Source of the DNA: Cesiribacter sp. SM1
Lineage (GTDB): Bacteria; Bacteroidota; Bacteroidia; Cytophagales; Cyclobacteriaceae
Direction: 5' to 3'
Assembly: GCF_020178975.1 (NCBI RefSeq)
Contig: NZ_JAHXBU010000003.1
Location: 1-64,000, forward strand
Length of the DNA: 64,000 nucleotides
The notes under the pieces are model-generated. The model worked only from the letters and a program-made list of their open reading frames with translations. It had not been told where the DNA came from and ran no database searches. The translations under genes and the position numbers were made by a program. This document shows positions 1 to 8,881 of the stretch, piece by piece. Position 1 is the first letter of the stretch. Every line of letters begins with the position of its first letter.

Positions 1-260
1 TCCCTTCCGCACTTTTGCCCAGCAAGACTTACCCACATTCCCACCAGCATGACGACAATAGCAACTTACCAAGATTTTAGATTTTTGTAAAGAGGCAATA
101 TCGTAGCGCCTCTTTCATACCCTCACAGTTGAATTTAATAAAAAATTTAATCCAACCGTCAGATCAAGTCTTGACTATTCCAACAAAGGCGACCCCATAG
201 TTCACCCGAGCTCTTTTTCTCTTTCCTAAATTAGGACATTCCCTATAATATTCTCAAGCA

Positions 261-515
261 CTAATCTAAAGGACGGCCCCGCGTCTCCTTTAGACGTTGA
301 TTCTCCCTTTGCAGCTGCCGCAGTTCATCATCTTTAGTGTGACCCTTGCCTGGAAATGCTTTCTCCCCCTCTTGTTCCACTTCTATTATCCAGCGCCGTA
401 AGATGCTTAGATGCAGACCCAGATTACGGGCTGTTTCACTGACATTGCCGCTCTCCTGAGCCAGCCTAACAGCCTCCTCTTTGAACTCTTTGGCATACTC
501 CTTCCTTTTTGCCAT
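261..515 (-). pseudogene. IS3-type transposase OrfA, 3'-truncated
   Basis: The 84-residue product has the N-terminal helix-turn-helix of IS3-family OrfA (KEFKEEAVRLAQESGNVSE, then a recognition helix ending LRRWI) followed by the leucine-zipper start DDELRQLQRENQRLKE. Family members usually continue with a stretch like RDILKKA and are about 90-100 residues long. Here the reading frame turns into TRGRPLD and stops. The DNA at the break contains a GC-rich GGACGGCC motif (271-278) that also occurs in two of the hairpin insertions at 1.5-1.7 kb. No matching OrfB follows on this strand, so the element is probably dead. Confidence 0.75.
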
Positions 516-572
516 AGTAGTTATTGGTTAGATTAAGTTAATATTCTCTTTTCTAACCCTCCACTTTTTTAG

Positions 573-800
573 GGGAATTCCAGGAGAATCCTTCAAAAAC
601 ATCAGGTAGCACCTGTAAAAAAGCAGGGTAGGCATATCAAAAGCAAGAGATACAATCGCCCAGTTCCAGGTGATAGGGAACAGATGGATGTAACTAAGGT
701 AGGCCCTAAAACCTACCAGTTTACAGCCATTGATGACTGCACCCGCCTAAGAGTACTGAGGCTATACCCCAACAAGAGCCTGAACAGCTCTCTAGCTTGA
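573..800 (+). pseudogene. Integrase-core transposase fragment (IS481/IS3-like)
   Basis: A stop-to-stop reading frame without a start codon encodes the N-terminal part of an rve-type transposase: RRILQKHQVAP, then KRYNRPVPGDREQMDVTKVG and YQFTAIDDCTRLRVLRLYP. In these families the Asp of xxxDVT and the Asp of AIDDxTR lie in the DDE catalytic core. The frame stops after NKSLNSSLA, so the rest of the core is missing. It lies on the opposite strand to the neighbouring IS3 fragments and probably comes from a different element. Confidence 0.7.
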
Positions 801-994
801 CTGTCTCGTACTACGACAATTACTGACTATCTGTAGCTTGCGAAAGCAGGCTATAAAAAAGTCGTTGTTTCGAATATAACAAAGTTGCTGCTTGATGTTG
901 ATCTGGACGCTCACTTCCTTAAACCCTGTTCATACAACTTTTCAGATACTTTATTCACTTGTAATAAAATCTGCCGATTTGCGAGGGAGAATGT

Positions 995-1022
995 AGTAAT
1001 GCCAGGAGTTACTGGCATTACT
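995..1022. repeat. Perfect 11-bp inverted repeat (stem-loop)
   Basis: AGTAATGCCAG at 995-1005 and CTGGCATTACT at 1012-1022 form a perfect 11-bp stem with a 6-base loop. No T-run follows on either strand, so a simple terminator is unlikely. It sits at the 3' edge of the IS3 OrfB remnant. Confidence 0.6.
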
Positions 1023-1164
1023 CTGCTAGTATTGATAGCCTTATTTTAATTTCATCCTGAGAGAAATGATTTCTCGTCCAGCTGTGTGATTTCCACTTGA
1101 TCAATTTGCTCTTAGGTCTCTTGTTGCGCAATTTCAGCCCATATTCCTTGTAAAGCCGGTAAAC

Positions 1165-1180
1165 TGCAGCGGCGGACCGC
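1165..1180. repeat. Short GC-rich insertion E in IS3 orfB remnant
   Basis: These 16 bases split the conserved OrfB stretch HKR / VYRLYKEYG exactly between two codons. On the minus strand the insertion starts GCGGTCCG and ends GCTGCA, the same ends as insertion D, and contains the small palindrome GCGGACCGC (plus strand). Confidence 0.55.
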
Positions 1181-1530
1181 ACGTTTATGAATATCCCGCC
1201 AGTCCTCTCTTCTTGACAGGGGAAAGATGCACCAGTAGCCTACCGGATACTTATCTAAGCTATTTCACGCATTCGTTTCCTTATAGGATAGAAGCTCACT
1301 GGCCTTAGAGATGTAGTACCACAGTGGCGTGTTACATCAACACCTTTCATCCCTGTCTGATAGACACTCGTTAATCAGCGATTAACACTTGGGCTAGACA
1401 CCTCAATAGGCCCGGTCGGCGCTCAGATGGCCTAGGCGCCCCGCATCAAAGCTTTTATAGCACATCCTGTATCATTTGCTTGTCAATACTTATTTCTGCA
1501 ATCAGTTTCTTTAACTACTGATTCTCTTCC

Positions 1531-1564
1531 ACACCGGCGCCGGACGGCCGCTGCCGCCCGGCGC
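1531..1564. repeat. Short GC-rich insertion C in IS3 orfA remnant
   Basis: About 34 bases separate the codons for RQL from those for EENQ, which are adjacent in IS3 OrfA leucine zippers. The insert has inverted 7-bp arms (CCGGCGC / GCGCCGG, read on either strand) and contains GGACGGCC at 1542-1549. Confidence 0.55.
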
Positions 1565-1621
1565 CAACTGCCTGATTTTGCGCACCTCATAGACTTCTAG
1601 CTCACCATACTTTTTCTTCCA

Positions 1622-1650
1622 GCGGTCCGATAGGGCGCTTAGCTGCAGCA
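1622..1650. repeat. Short GC-rich insertion D in IS3 orfA remnant
   Basis: About 29 bases separate ATFYN from WKKKYG, a junction that is continuous in family members. On the plus strand it begins GCGGTCCG and ends with GCTGCAG, matching the ends of insertion E. Its length is not a multiple of three, so it shifts the frame. Confidence 0.55.
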
Positions 1651-1685
1651 GTTGTAGAATGTTGCTTCGCAGATGCCCATCTTGC

Positions 1686-1701
1686 AGCGGGGACGGCCAG
1701 T
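1686..1701. repeat. Short GC-rich insertion B in IS3 orfA remnant
   Basis: About 16 bases, including GGACGGCC at 1691-1698, separate VEEV from C(R)KMGI. A different IS3 OrfA remnant near 8.3 kb carries a 28-base insert at the same codon position (8324-8351). Confidence 0.5.
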
Positions 1702-1777
1702 CATACTTCTTCTACCTTCACTCCCGTCTCCTACTGCTTGATGGCAAAGAGAATTTGCGCTTTTGTGAACTTCGATC

Positions 1778-1807
1778 GCCCGGCGGCCAAGAAGGCCGAC
1801 TCCAGGG
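1778..1807. repeat. Short GC-rich insertion A at the IS3 orfA start
   Basis: About 30 bases lie between the start ATGAAA and the codons for RSKFTKAQ, which normally follow directly. The insert contains CGGCC and GGCCG arms around a 5-base loop (AAGAA). Confidence 0.5.
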
Positions 1808-2101
1808 TTTCATGGCAATCTGCTTTTGTATAAGTTGATAAAATGCCTGATTCCACTACTTTACAACGGTTCGATTTATTGTGGGGAGGTCAATGAAATA
1901 TTTAAGGTAGGTGCAGGTGCGTTGAGAGTGCTTCACCAATACACCTACACCTAGTCCAGCAGCTATCAGCTTATAAATAGCAAAGAGGAAGCATTCTAAG
2001 CATTAGAGAAAATATAACTCTTTCTGCTTTCTCTTGCTGTTATTACTATACAAGATCCTTCTACAGGACTGAATAACATCGCAATGAGACATTGCCGGTG
2101 G

Positions 2102-2698
2102 TTATTTGCAGTATGGGCAATCGGGTGCGTTGCTCGTTTTCAAATCATTATAGTAGGTACACACTGCTCTAACCTCTGGGTCGTTCAGCGATTTACCTTG
2201 CTGGCATCTATACATCCAGGCATAACCGCAGTAAGCATCTAACTGAGCATCACCTGTATAACTATCAAAAGAGTCTGGACAAGATGTACTCCCTGATCCA
2301 GATGATCCACCAGAGCCTCCCTGACCGTTGGTAGATTTAAAGCCGTCACTCCATATCCCTCCTGATCCAGGGTTTTCGCGCCCGTCTTTGTGATACCACA
2401 TTTTCTTTCCGTCAGCATCGGTATGGGGTCCTTCTGTGTAACCCAGGCTTTTAGGACTTTCATCTGTATGATAATAGTAATAATATTTGACCATATTGTT
2501 TGAAGCAAACTTTGGGTCAACATAAATCTCACCTTCAGGGCCGGAGTACTCCAACTCATCAATAAACTTTGCGCTGTAATAGGCATTACCTGATGCCCAA
2601 AGTTCCATCTTTTCAAGTGTTCCCTTTTTAAACTTTTCACATCCTGCAGGAACAAACAGCATGGATACTAAAACAGATAAGTACAGAATTCTCTTCAT
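2102..2698 (-). CDS. Secreted cysteine-rich lipoprotein of unknown function
   Basis: The 198-residue product starts with a lipoprotein signal peptide; the lipobox is VPAGC with the lipidated Cys at residue 20. A Tyr-rich stretch (VKYYYYYHTDES) is followed by a Gly/Ser linker at about 127-138 and a C-terminal segment of about 60 residues with six cysteines (SCPDS, AYCGY, YRCQQ, AVCTY, DCPYC), which suggests disulfides or metal binding outside the cytoplasm. No family was recognised. It is followed on the same strand, across 280 bases upstream, by another exported protein gene, but the gap makes a shared operon unlikely. The strong signal peptide and lack of frame breaks support a real gene. 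Confidence 0.7.
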   Translation of the reverse strand: MKRILYLSVLVSMLFVPAGCEKFKKGTLEKMELWASGNAYYSAKFIDELEYSGPEGEIYVDPKFASNNMVKYYYYYHTDESPKSLGYTEGPHTDADGKKMWYHKDGRENPGSGGIWSDGFKSTNGQGGSGGSSGSGSTSCPDSFDSYTGDAQLDAYCGYAWMYRCQQGKSLNDPEVRAVCTYYNDLKTSNAPDCPYCK

Positions 2699-2978
2699 AG
2701 GGTATATGGATTAAGTGGTAAAACATTATCTGTATTGCAGCTCCTTGGGAGAGCCCTTTATGTTGGACATTAAAATAGTAGAAGCCGCTGTTGTACTTAA
2801 CTATGCTGTTTCGCCTGCTAACGCTCTTGCTAAGGTGTGGTATAGACCCCGATGTAGTTCTTGCAGAACTAAATAAATTACCTAAAGCCCGGCCTTAACT
2901 CATTCCATATGTATATGTTATATCAAATAACATCCATCATATTGAGCTAGCGACTCCTGTTACAAGCCATGGACAATT

Positions 2979-5339
2979 TTATTTAGAATCATTAAGCAGT
3001 TTCATTTTGGCTTTCTCAAATTCTGACTGTGTAATGATTCCTTCATCCAGAAGCGCTTTGAGCTTTTTTATTTCATCCGCTACGGAAAAACCAGTCTTTT
3101 CCTTCACATGGCTGCGAAGGGAAACTTGCCTGACAACCTTTTGGTCTGTTTGCGGTGCATTTACCAATCTGTCAAAAGAATACTTCTTGGTAACAGGCAT
3201 TTCAAACTCATTCAATGCTTGGAAATAGACAGTTGTTTCACCATTTTCTTTGGCAAAGTAAACTCCAAAAGGCTCTATACTCATGATGAATTTCTTTGGG
3301 CTAGTTAGATGCTGAATATCTATCATGTAGAGATTATTACCAATGGTATAGAGCAGGTGCTTTTCATCCGGAGAAAGGGATAACCTGGGGAGATTGTAAT
3401 ATGTCAGGTAAGAGGATGCATCGAAGCGAAAGTTATCTTTTGTAAGAAAATCAAAAGTTTGTAAACCCACCGGTAGCTCCGCTTTGCTGATTTCCTCATC
3501 AAAATTATTCCCATCTAGCGCTGTATTTTTCAGATCAATGGTACCGATATTGCCACTTGCCGTCGTGAAATACAAGTTGCCCTTTCGACTAAGCACCAGT
3601 CCTGTGAGTTTATTCTGAATTACTTCGCTGGGGTTCTCACTGGCTTTTGTCCCTTTGTCAAAGGGTTTGACAATTTCAGCCTGAGTAGCCCAATACAATT
3701 GACTGCCTTTCTTTCGGTTAGCCCACCAGATGTATAGTAGCTGCCCATCCTTCTCAAAGTTTAAGTAGCGCGTATAATTGTTGTTGAAATCATAATCCAT
3801 AGGTTCATCATCAGATTTATCAGGTGTGCCTTCCGGAAATACAAATTCAGCGTCCGCATTATATTTAAAAGTCTGATATCTGCCTTTAAGGGTATGCATA
3901 TTGTAATTCCACTGATAAAAGGAACCGCGCATGGTGGAAATAAATGAATATTGCAGCGTATCGGCTTTAAGATGTGTATTCATGATCAGGTCGCTGGTGG
4001 TCTCTGTAGAAACATCCTTCATATCCATAGCATCTAGCTTTATAGCCTCTCCGTTAGCAGCCTGCACAATATAGACTTCAGATTTGCTCAGGCAGTCATT
4101 ACACTCTCCACCTTTCGGGATACGACCTGTATTTAGTACAAACCATTTTTCATCTGGCGAGATAATTATCTCCTGGGGCTGCGGGCTTTTGGAGGCATTT
4201 ATCACCTTGTCAAAATTGTCTCCATTGTTACGTTGCTCAATGGAAAGCATATCTTTCACAATTCTTTTATCAGCACTAGTGTATCGCAACGTACCATTTT
4301 CAGCCCTAAGTGTGGCTCCACTTGCAAAATCATAACGATAAATAGGTGTGATTTTACTTAAATTGGTACGAATAATACAAGCATCAATTAATGCTTTGCC
4401 TAGCCGGCTGTCTACCTCAGCATAAAGCATATTATTGGAGACGCCAACATAGTTGCGATAGTCTTTTTTAAAGGACTCCAATTTTTCGGCATCTTTCAGG
4501 TAAGCAGCGGCTAAATCAAATCCTACACCAACTGCCAGTGCAGTGCTGTTTGAGCCAGTTTCCTGCGCTATATGCTGCAGAAAGATTGGATCATTCATAA
4601 AGATGCCCGGTTGGTATTGTTTAGTTTTCTGATTGATAGATGCATATAACTTTTCTGGTCTGTTTATCAGCAGGTCAACACCCTGTTTTAGCTGCTGTAA
4701 GGCAGGTAGCTGAGCTACCTGATCATTGCTGAACGCTTTGCTTAGGTCCCAGTATATCTGTCGCATGCTTAGATCTCCATTAGTACCTAAACCACTACTG
4801 TATGAGAGAAGGGTATTCTTCAGTGTCCCCTGCGGAAGCATGCCTGCAATATCATACAGTTGCTCCCGATCGACCTTTAGCGGGTTGTGTGCATCAGAAG
4901 AAAGATTCTCCAGAAGCTGATCTACTAATGGCTGGTCTGCATCAGGGGTTTCGTTCACTTTCAGAGGATCAGGGGGTGTATTGGCGGGGGTATCTTTTTT
5001 TGTAGTTTGTATCTGCGCCATACTTCCCCAGTGCGGCTCCTTGTTCAGCAGTTCTGGACAGCAATATGGTTGGCCCATATTAATGATGTTTTGCTTAGCA
5101 GCTGTAATAAGTTGCCCAACTTTTACCTTATCCTGGGCTTCTATTGTATAAGTGGCAGAACAAAAGTAAAGTGCCAACATAGCACATTGTGAGCAGCTCT
5201 GTGCATCACCAGTTTCTGTTAAACGTTTGTATTTAGCCATGTCCGCATTTTTCTGCTCGGTGCACTGCGCATAGGCAGTTATCTTACAAAGCACTAAACA
5301 GGCTGTCATCAGCATAAAAAATTTATGTCGAACAAACAT
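2979..5339 (-). CDS. Exported beta-propeller-like protein with C-terminal SHOCT domain
   Basis: This is a 786-residue protein with a signal peptide (about 1-25, cut near AYAQ). A Cys-rich N-terminal part (CSQCAMLALYFC, PYCCPELL) comes before a middle and C-terminal region with propeller-type repeats such as ISPDEKWFVLNTG and LSPDEKHLLYTIGNNLYMID, which resemble WD40/TolB-like blades. The last ~35 residues (IKKLKALLDEGIITQSEFE, then KAKMKLL) are a clear SHOCT motif, a short helical pair common at the C-terminus of bacterial proteins and thought to support oligomerisation. SHOCT is more often seen in cytoplasmic or membrane proteins. No catalytic motif is seen and the function is unknown. Confidence 0.75.
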   Translation of the reverse strand: MFVRHKFFMLMTACLVLCKITAYAQCTEQKNADMAKYKRLTETGDAQSCSQCAMLALYFCSATYTIEAQDKVKVGQLITAAKQNIINMGQPYCCPELLNKEPHWGSMAQIQTTKKDTPANTPPDPLKVNETPDADQPLVDQLLENLSSDAHNPLKVDREQLYDIAGMLPQGTLKNTLLSYSSGLGTNGDLSMRQIYWDLSKAFSNDQVAQLPALQQLKQGVDLLINRPEKLYASINQKTKQYQPGIFMNDPIFLQHIAQETGSNSTALAVGVGFDLAAAYLKDAEKLESFKKDYRNYVGVSNNMLYAEVDSRLGKALIDACIIRTNLSKITPIYRYDFASGATLRAENGTLRYTSADKRIVKDMLSIEQRNNGDNFDKVINASKSPQPQEIIISPDEKWFVLNTGRIPKGGECNDCLSKSEVYIVQAANGEAIKLDAMDMKDVSTETTSDLIMNTHLKADTLQYSFISTMRGSFYQWNYNMHTLKGRYQTFKYNADAEFVFPEGTPDKSDDEPMDYDFNNNYTRYLNFEKDGQLLYIWWANRKKGSQLYWATQAEIVKPFDKGTKASENPSEVIQNKLTGLVLSRKGNLYFTTASGNIGTIDLKNTALDGNNFDEEISKAELPVGLQTFDFLTKDNFRFDASSYLTYYNLPRLSLSPDEKHLLYTIGNNLYMIDIQHLTSPKKFIMSIEPFGVYFAKENGETTVYFQALNEFEMPVTKKYSFDRLVNAPQTDQKVVRQVSLRSHVKEKTGFSVADEIKKLKALLDEGIITQSEFEKAKMKLLNDSK

Positions 5340-6458
5340 GAATGAGTTGTTTAAAAAGACAAGAATTTAACAATGTTTTAGATGACCGGAGAAAGTGGCA
5401 TTTTCAAATAGACACAGTTAGACACGCATGCCAGGATCCAAATCAAACAAATTATTGTACAAATTAATTGATTAAGTATTAGGTGTAGTAAATGAACAAG
5501 CCCTATGAAAATAAAGTGATGTAATGTTCCAGCACCTAATGCGTATAATATTCTGTAAATAGTGAATTAACCTACTAAGATTTACCTATGATTTCCCAAT
5601 GCTGTTAATCAAAATTCACTCTTCATCATATAGCAAAACCGTTCAAACCAGTTTGTTTGGAATATTTACCTGCAGAACAACGCACCAGAAGGGTCAGAAG
5701 TCAGGCATTAACAAACCAAACCTTACACTTGGAAAGAAAATCAACATTTAGCATTATCTGCTCATGGAGTGATTTGAATGCCAAAAAAAATGTTTCTTTT
5801 AAAACTGCTGTCGGATTTGTGGAAGTTTGTTTTCCTTGAATTTTACTTAAGCTTTGATACCAAATAGCATAAAGGCTTTACCAAAGTATTCTTAGCCTAT
5901 CAGGTTCCTGTATTACTCATATCTATTAGCAGGTTAGCGCTAGATTCCCATTTTCCATATTCATGAAGCTGCAGATATGCTAGTACTGCAGCTTATTTCC
6001 GCTAAATGAAGTAATAAACTGCTTATTATTGCAGAATACACGCACATATACACATCTTACACCTTAGGCTTTTTTATATTTAAAAGATAGCAACATAGAA
6101 GCACTGATGTCATCCAGCATGGGTCTGATGTATTTCATATATGAATTACACTGCATTTACTTTATCTCAAAGCATGCTGATAAAGTAAATCATCATTTGC
6201 ATGTTTTAAGCATATAGTGTAAATAGATACTCTTGAAGAAGAGGGAGTAATAGCAAATGAGAAGGTAAGTTCGCAGACATACTGGAATATATTCTGGATT
6301 TTAAAGGCTGGATCAGACCTCCTCCTTACATCTACTGCACAACAATCCCTATTGCGAAATAGCACCATTATTTTTCTATGTCTTAAGTTTGAAGTCGAAA
6401 TATCTGGCATGTATAAGCAGGAATGATATACCCTCTCAGCACCTTTTCAGTGAAGAAC
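5340..6458. other. Intergenic region, no gene recognised
   Basis: About 1.1 kb, AT-rich, between divergent exported-protein genes. Only short frames without family resemblance or a convincing start occur here. It must hold the promoters of both flanking genes; no clear box was assigned. Confidence 0.5.
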
Positions 6459-7154
6459 ATGAAATACAAGCTACTCTTAGCTATTGGCCTTAACCTCTTA
6501 GCAGTTAATTTACTAATGGCACAAAAGCTGGTCCTCAAACTGGATGAAGATGTGATACAGCCAAAAACAATATTTGCGTACTTCCCCAACTACTATCAGT
6601 GGCAGGTGCATGAGGGCGATAAGCAGTATATTATCTTAAAAGGATCTGCCTCACTTGTGCGCAATGGCAAAAAGGTAGTAATAAAGTCCATTGCAAATAT
6701 GTCTGGCACCAACAATTTATTTGATAAAAAGCTACTGCCGGGTGCACACCTTGTGGTAGAAGTACAGCAAATTGGTGATCCAGAAACCAGGCAGACAAAA
6801 GACACAAATATCCAGGCAGCCGTACTTTTTAATGATAAGCTTAAAGCAAGACCAAACCCAAAATGTCTATTATATCTCAATAATTCAACCGACTACTTCT
6901 ATGAAGGATTGAACCCCCAGCAACTGGAAAGTGTAAAATTTGAAGCGCTGGAGGAATATGCTTTTGAAAAGATGAGCATTTACCATGTTCGGGGCGTTAT
7001 ACCAATACAACAGAACAATTATACGAATCTGCAAACAGCTGCTGAAGGGCTGAAGGGAATGATAAGAGATGCCTCTGTACAGACTGGGGACCGACTGGTG
7101 CTGGAAATAAGCGGGAAAGATGTCGTTGTCATAAACGTGCCTATTGTAGAATAG
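6459..7154 (+). CDS. Exported protein of unknown function
   Basis: I start the gene at 6459 rather than at the in-frame ATG at 6423, because only the shorter form begins with a proper signal peptide (MKYKLLLAIGLNLLAVNLLMAQ). The mature protein is about 210 residues, rich in beta-strand patterns, with one Cys. The C-terminal part (VRGVIPIQQ, then LKGMIRDAS and TGDRLVLEISG) faintly recalls the C-terminal domains of gliding-motility GldM proteins, in which similar 'GD-hydrophobic' strands occur; this is weak. It stands alone in the decayed zone. Confidence 0.6.
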   Translation: MKYKLLLAIGLNLLAVNLLMAQKLVLKLDEDVIQPKTIFAYFPNYYQWQVHEGDKQYIILKGSASLVRNGKKVVIKSIANMSGTNNLFDKKLLPGAHLVVEVQQIGDPETRQTKDTNIQAAVLFNDKLKARPNPKCLLYLNNSTDYFYEGLNPQQLESVKFEALEEYAFEKMSIYHVRGVIPIQQNNYTNLQTAAEGLKGMIRDASVQTGDRLVLEISGKDVVVINVPIVE

Positions 7155-7623
7155 GCTTCAGGGGGAATCATGATTACAAGTAAATTACAGCCGATCTAAG
7201 TGTCTGGTTTCTCATTGTCTGTTATCTCTAAAAAAATCAGAATGAGAGGATTTCAAATATGATAGAAGAGTGAGATCAGCTTATAAGGATATCACCACCT
7301 GGAAGCGAAGGGTGCTACTGTATACTATATTGAAAAGATATCTCCGTAAATCTGATCCCTGTGCTTCATTCTTTTCCTGTCTATTCATCCAGCAAAAGAC
7401 CTGCAGTGCATGGATGATAGCTTTAGTTTCTTTCCTAAATATTCTGATGATCCGCCAGTAGGTCTACAAAAGCTTTGAAGAACTGAAAAATTTTACTGAA
7501 TAAGAGGCTGAGTAAAAGCAGTAAGAATGTGACAACCAGCTAATGAATAAGTAATAATTCTGATACATTCCATATTTATTTATAGCACCTCTGCGAAAGT
7601 AAAAGAGCAGATCCACAGTTTAT
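7155..7623. other. Intergenic region, no gene recognised
   Basis: About 470 bases. A 63-codon frame at 7270-7461 has no signal, motif or plausible context and is discounted. Nothing else is seen. Confidence 0.4.
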
Positions 7624-7998
7624 ATGATCATAAGAATAGTAGGCACGCTGATACTTCTATTGGTATCTTTTCCTGATGGCTATAGCCAGATCAGACCACA
7701 ATCAGATAAAATAGTATTAGAGGGCAATATAAGTATTGCTGTTTGGCAACTACATGACCAGCAGATGACTTCCCCAAAGATCAAGAAAGGTGCTATGGAA
7801 ACTATTTACATACGTGTGGAAACACTTGCTAAATACTGCACCTACCGGATTAAGATTTCAGATGATAGTGGTAAAGAATTTATTCCTAAAAGTGTAACAA
7901 CGGTTGATGGAACTGCTAAGGTAGAAATCAAACTCCCTAAAACTGGAAAGTACAAGTTTAGGGTATATTCTGACTGTCCAGAGAATGTGTACTTGTGA
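7624..7998 (+). CDS. Small exported protein, possibly truncated by a stop codon
   Basis: The 124-residue product has a signal peptide (MIIRIVGTLILLLVSFPDGYSQ) and a beta-rich mature part of about 100 residues that resembles an Ig-like or pre-peptidase-type fold (YIRVETLAKYCTYRIKIS, then AKVEIKLPKTGKYKFRVYS). No family is assigned. After the TGA at 7996-7998 the same frame continues at once with ATG and 24 sense codons (7999-8073) of protein-like composition (ALALGGQMSVGDISLEVQE), so the original protein may have been longer and the stop recent. Confidence 0.5.
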   Translation: MIIRIVGTLILLLVSFPDGYSQIRPQSDKIVLEGNISIAVWQLHDQQMTSPKIKKGAMETIYIRVETLAKYCTYRIKISDDSGKEFIPKSVTTVDGTAKVEIKLPKTGKYKFRVYSDCPENVYL

Positions 7999-8239
7999 AT
8001 GAAAGAGAGCCCAGCGCTTGCTCTTGGCGGGCAAATGAGCGTAGGAGATATATCCCTGGAAGTACAAGAGTAGCAGTATATAGGCGCTACAAAGTTATAT
8101 AGGAAACAGTCCATCAGCTGATGTGCCAGAAGTAACTACTTTCTATACAAGCAGGTGCTGTTCGGATCTGCTGAACAGAATTCAAGTAAGGGGTTGATAA
8201 CTTCAGCAATCATCTCTGATCCCCCACACTTTTCCCACT

Positions 8240-8400
8240 TCGGTTATTTCCTTTCTACAGTTTGCCGTAGTGGTTGTATGAAGTTTACCTGAAATGGTAG
8301 CTTTGTCGATATCTATCTTGCGGCGTAGCCGGCGAGGTGCGGCCGGCTAGTCATACTTTTTCTACCATCACACCTGTTGCCTACCATACCAATCTAATGC
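8240..8400 (-). pseudogene. Second IS3 OrfA remnant
   Basis: The minus strand reads ATGVMVEKV, then a 28-base insert, then CRKIDIDKAT, which parallels ETGVKVEEV / CKMGICEAT of the remnant at 1.0-1.9 kb and the family pattern EVCRKMGISEAT. The DNA around the insert (plus strand CTTGCGG before, CATACTTTTTCTACC after) is also similar to the first copy. Only about 40 codons are recognisable; the flanks on both sides have decayed beyond reading. Confidence 0.5.
8324..8351. repeat. Short GC-rich hairpin insertion B' in the second IS3 remnant
   Basis: This 28-base insert has perfect 8-bp inverted arms TAGCCGGC and GCCGGCTA around an 8-base loop. It lies at the same codon position as insertion B at 1686-1701, but differs in length and most of its sequence. 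Confidence 0.55.
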
Positions 8401-8677
8401 TATGATGTTTAAGAAAACCTATGAAAGCAGCTCTTGTAAATCGCGGGGCGAAACATAGTTACCTCATTTAAAATATCGATGCGGCGTTCCGCACTGGATA
8501 GCCTAAGTTGGCATCTCTTTAGCCCATATGAATTCCGCTCACTTCAAATAGTTGTGTAACAATGGGTTCTGACTGGCGTTGGTAAGATAGTGTATCAATG
8601 ATTTTTAAAAGCTTTTGCTTCTCTGGGGGAGGAATCCTCAACTTACCTCCTTAGAGAGGCAGGGCAGGCAAATAACT

Positions 8678-8881
8678 ATGGCAAACAATGTGATTAAAAT
8701 ACGTTACGACATAGAGAAGGCAGAAGCATGTAAAGTAAAATTTCATCCGCAGATGGTGATGATGGATATGGCCTACAAGCCTACCAAATTTATAGCTGAT
8801 CGGGAAAATAACTGCTGGATCTTTGAGGTGGAGCAGGTCATTGAACCACTGCCCCCTTACCTGTCAGTTGAAGACCAGTAA
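8678..8881 (+). CDS. Small hypothetical protein (67 aa)
   Basis: I place the start at the ATG at 8678 (MANNVIKIRYDIEKAEACKV); an upstream in-frame extension to 8615 is not protein-like. The product is soluble and compact, with a charged N-terminus and a Trp-containing segment (FIADRENNCWIFEVEQV). No signal peptide and no known family. It sits alone between IS debris and an esterase pseudogene, so it could also be a fragment, but composition and length are consistent with a small real protein. Confidence 0.4.
   Translation: MANNVIKIRYDIEKAEACKVKFHPQMVMMDMAYKPTKFIADRENNCWIFEVEQVIEPLPPYLSVEDQ

Larger units (their letters stand above)
1024..1893 (-). mobile_element. Decayed IS3-family element (IS407-like orfA and partial orfB)
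   Basis: Reading the minus strand in pieces recovers a nearly complete OrfA (about 1815-1445): KFTKAQILFAIKQ, ETGVKVEEV, CKMGICEATFYN, WKKKYGELEVYEV, RKIRQL, EENQ, LKKLIAEISIDKQMIQDVL. It is followed by the N-terminal part of OrfB (about 1330-1080): RREDWRDIHKR, then VYRLYKEYGLKLRNKRP. Stop codons, frameshifts and five short GC-rich insertions separate the pieces. The start-side end, 1872-1893, matches a solo copy at 37457-37478 in 21 of 22 bases and is probably the terminal inverted repeat. The rest of OrfB, including the DDE core, is absent. Confidence 0.7.

Noticed and set aside
5657-6589. Short frames in the 5.3-6.5 kb gap
   Set aside because: None has a signal peptide, a motif or a good start; the composition is that of AT-rich intergenic DNA.
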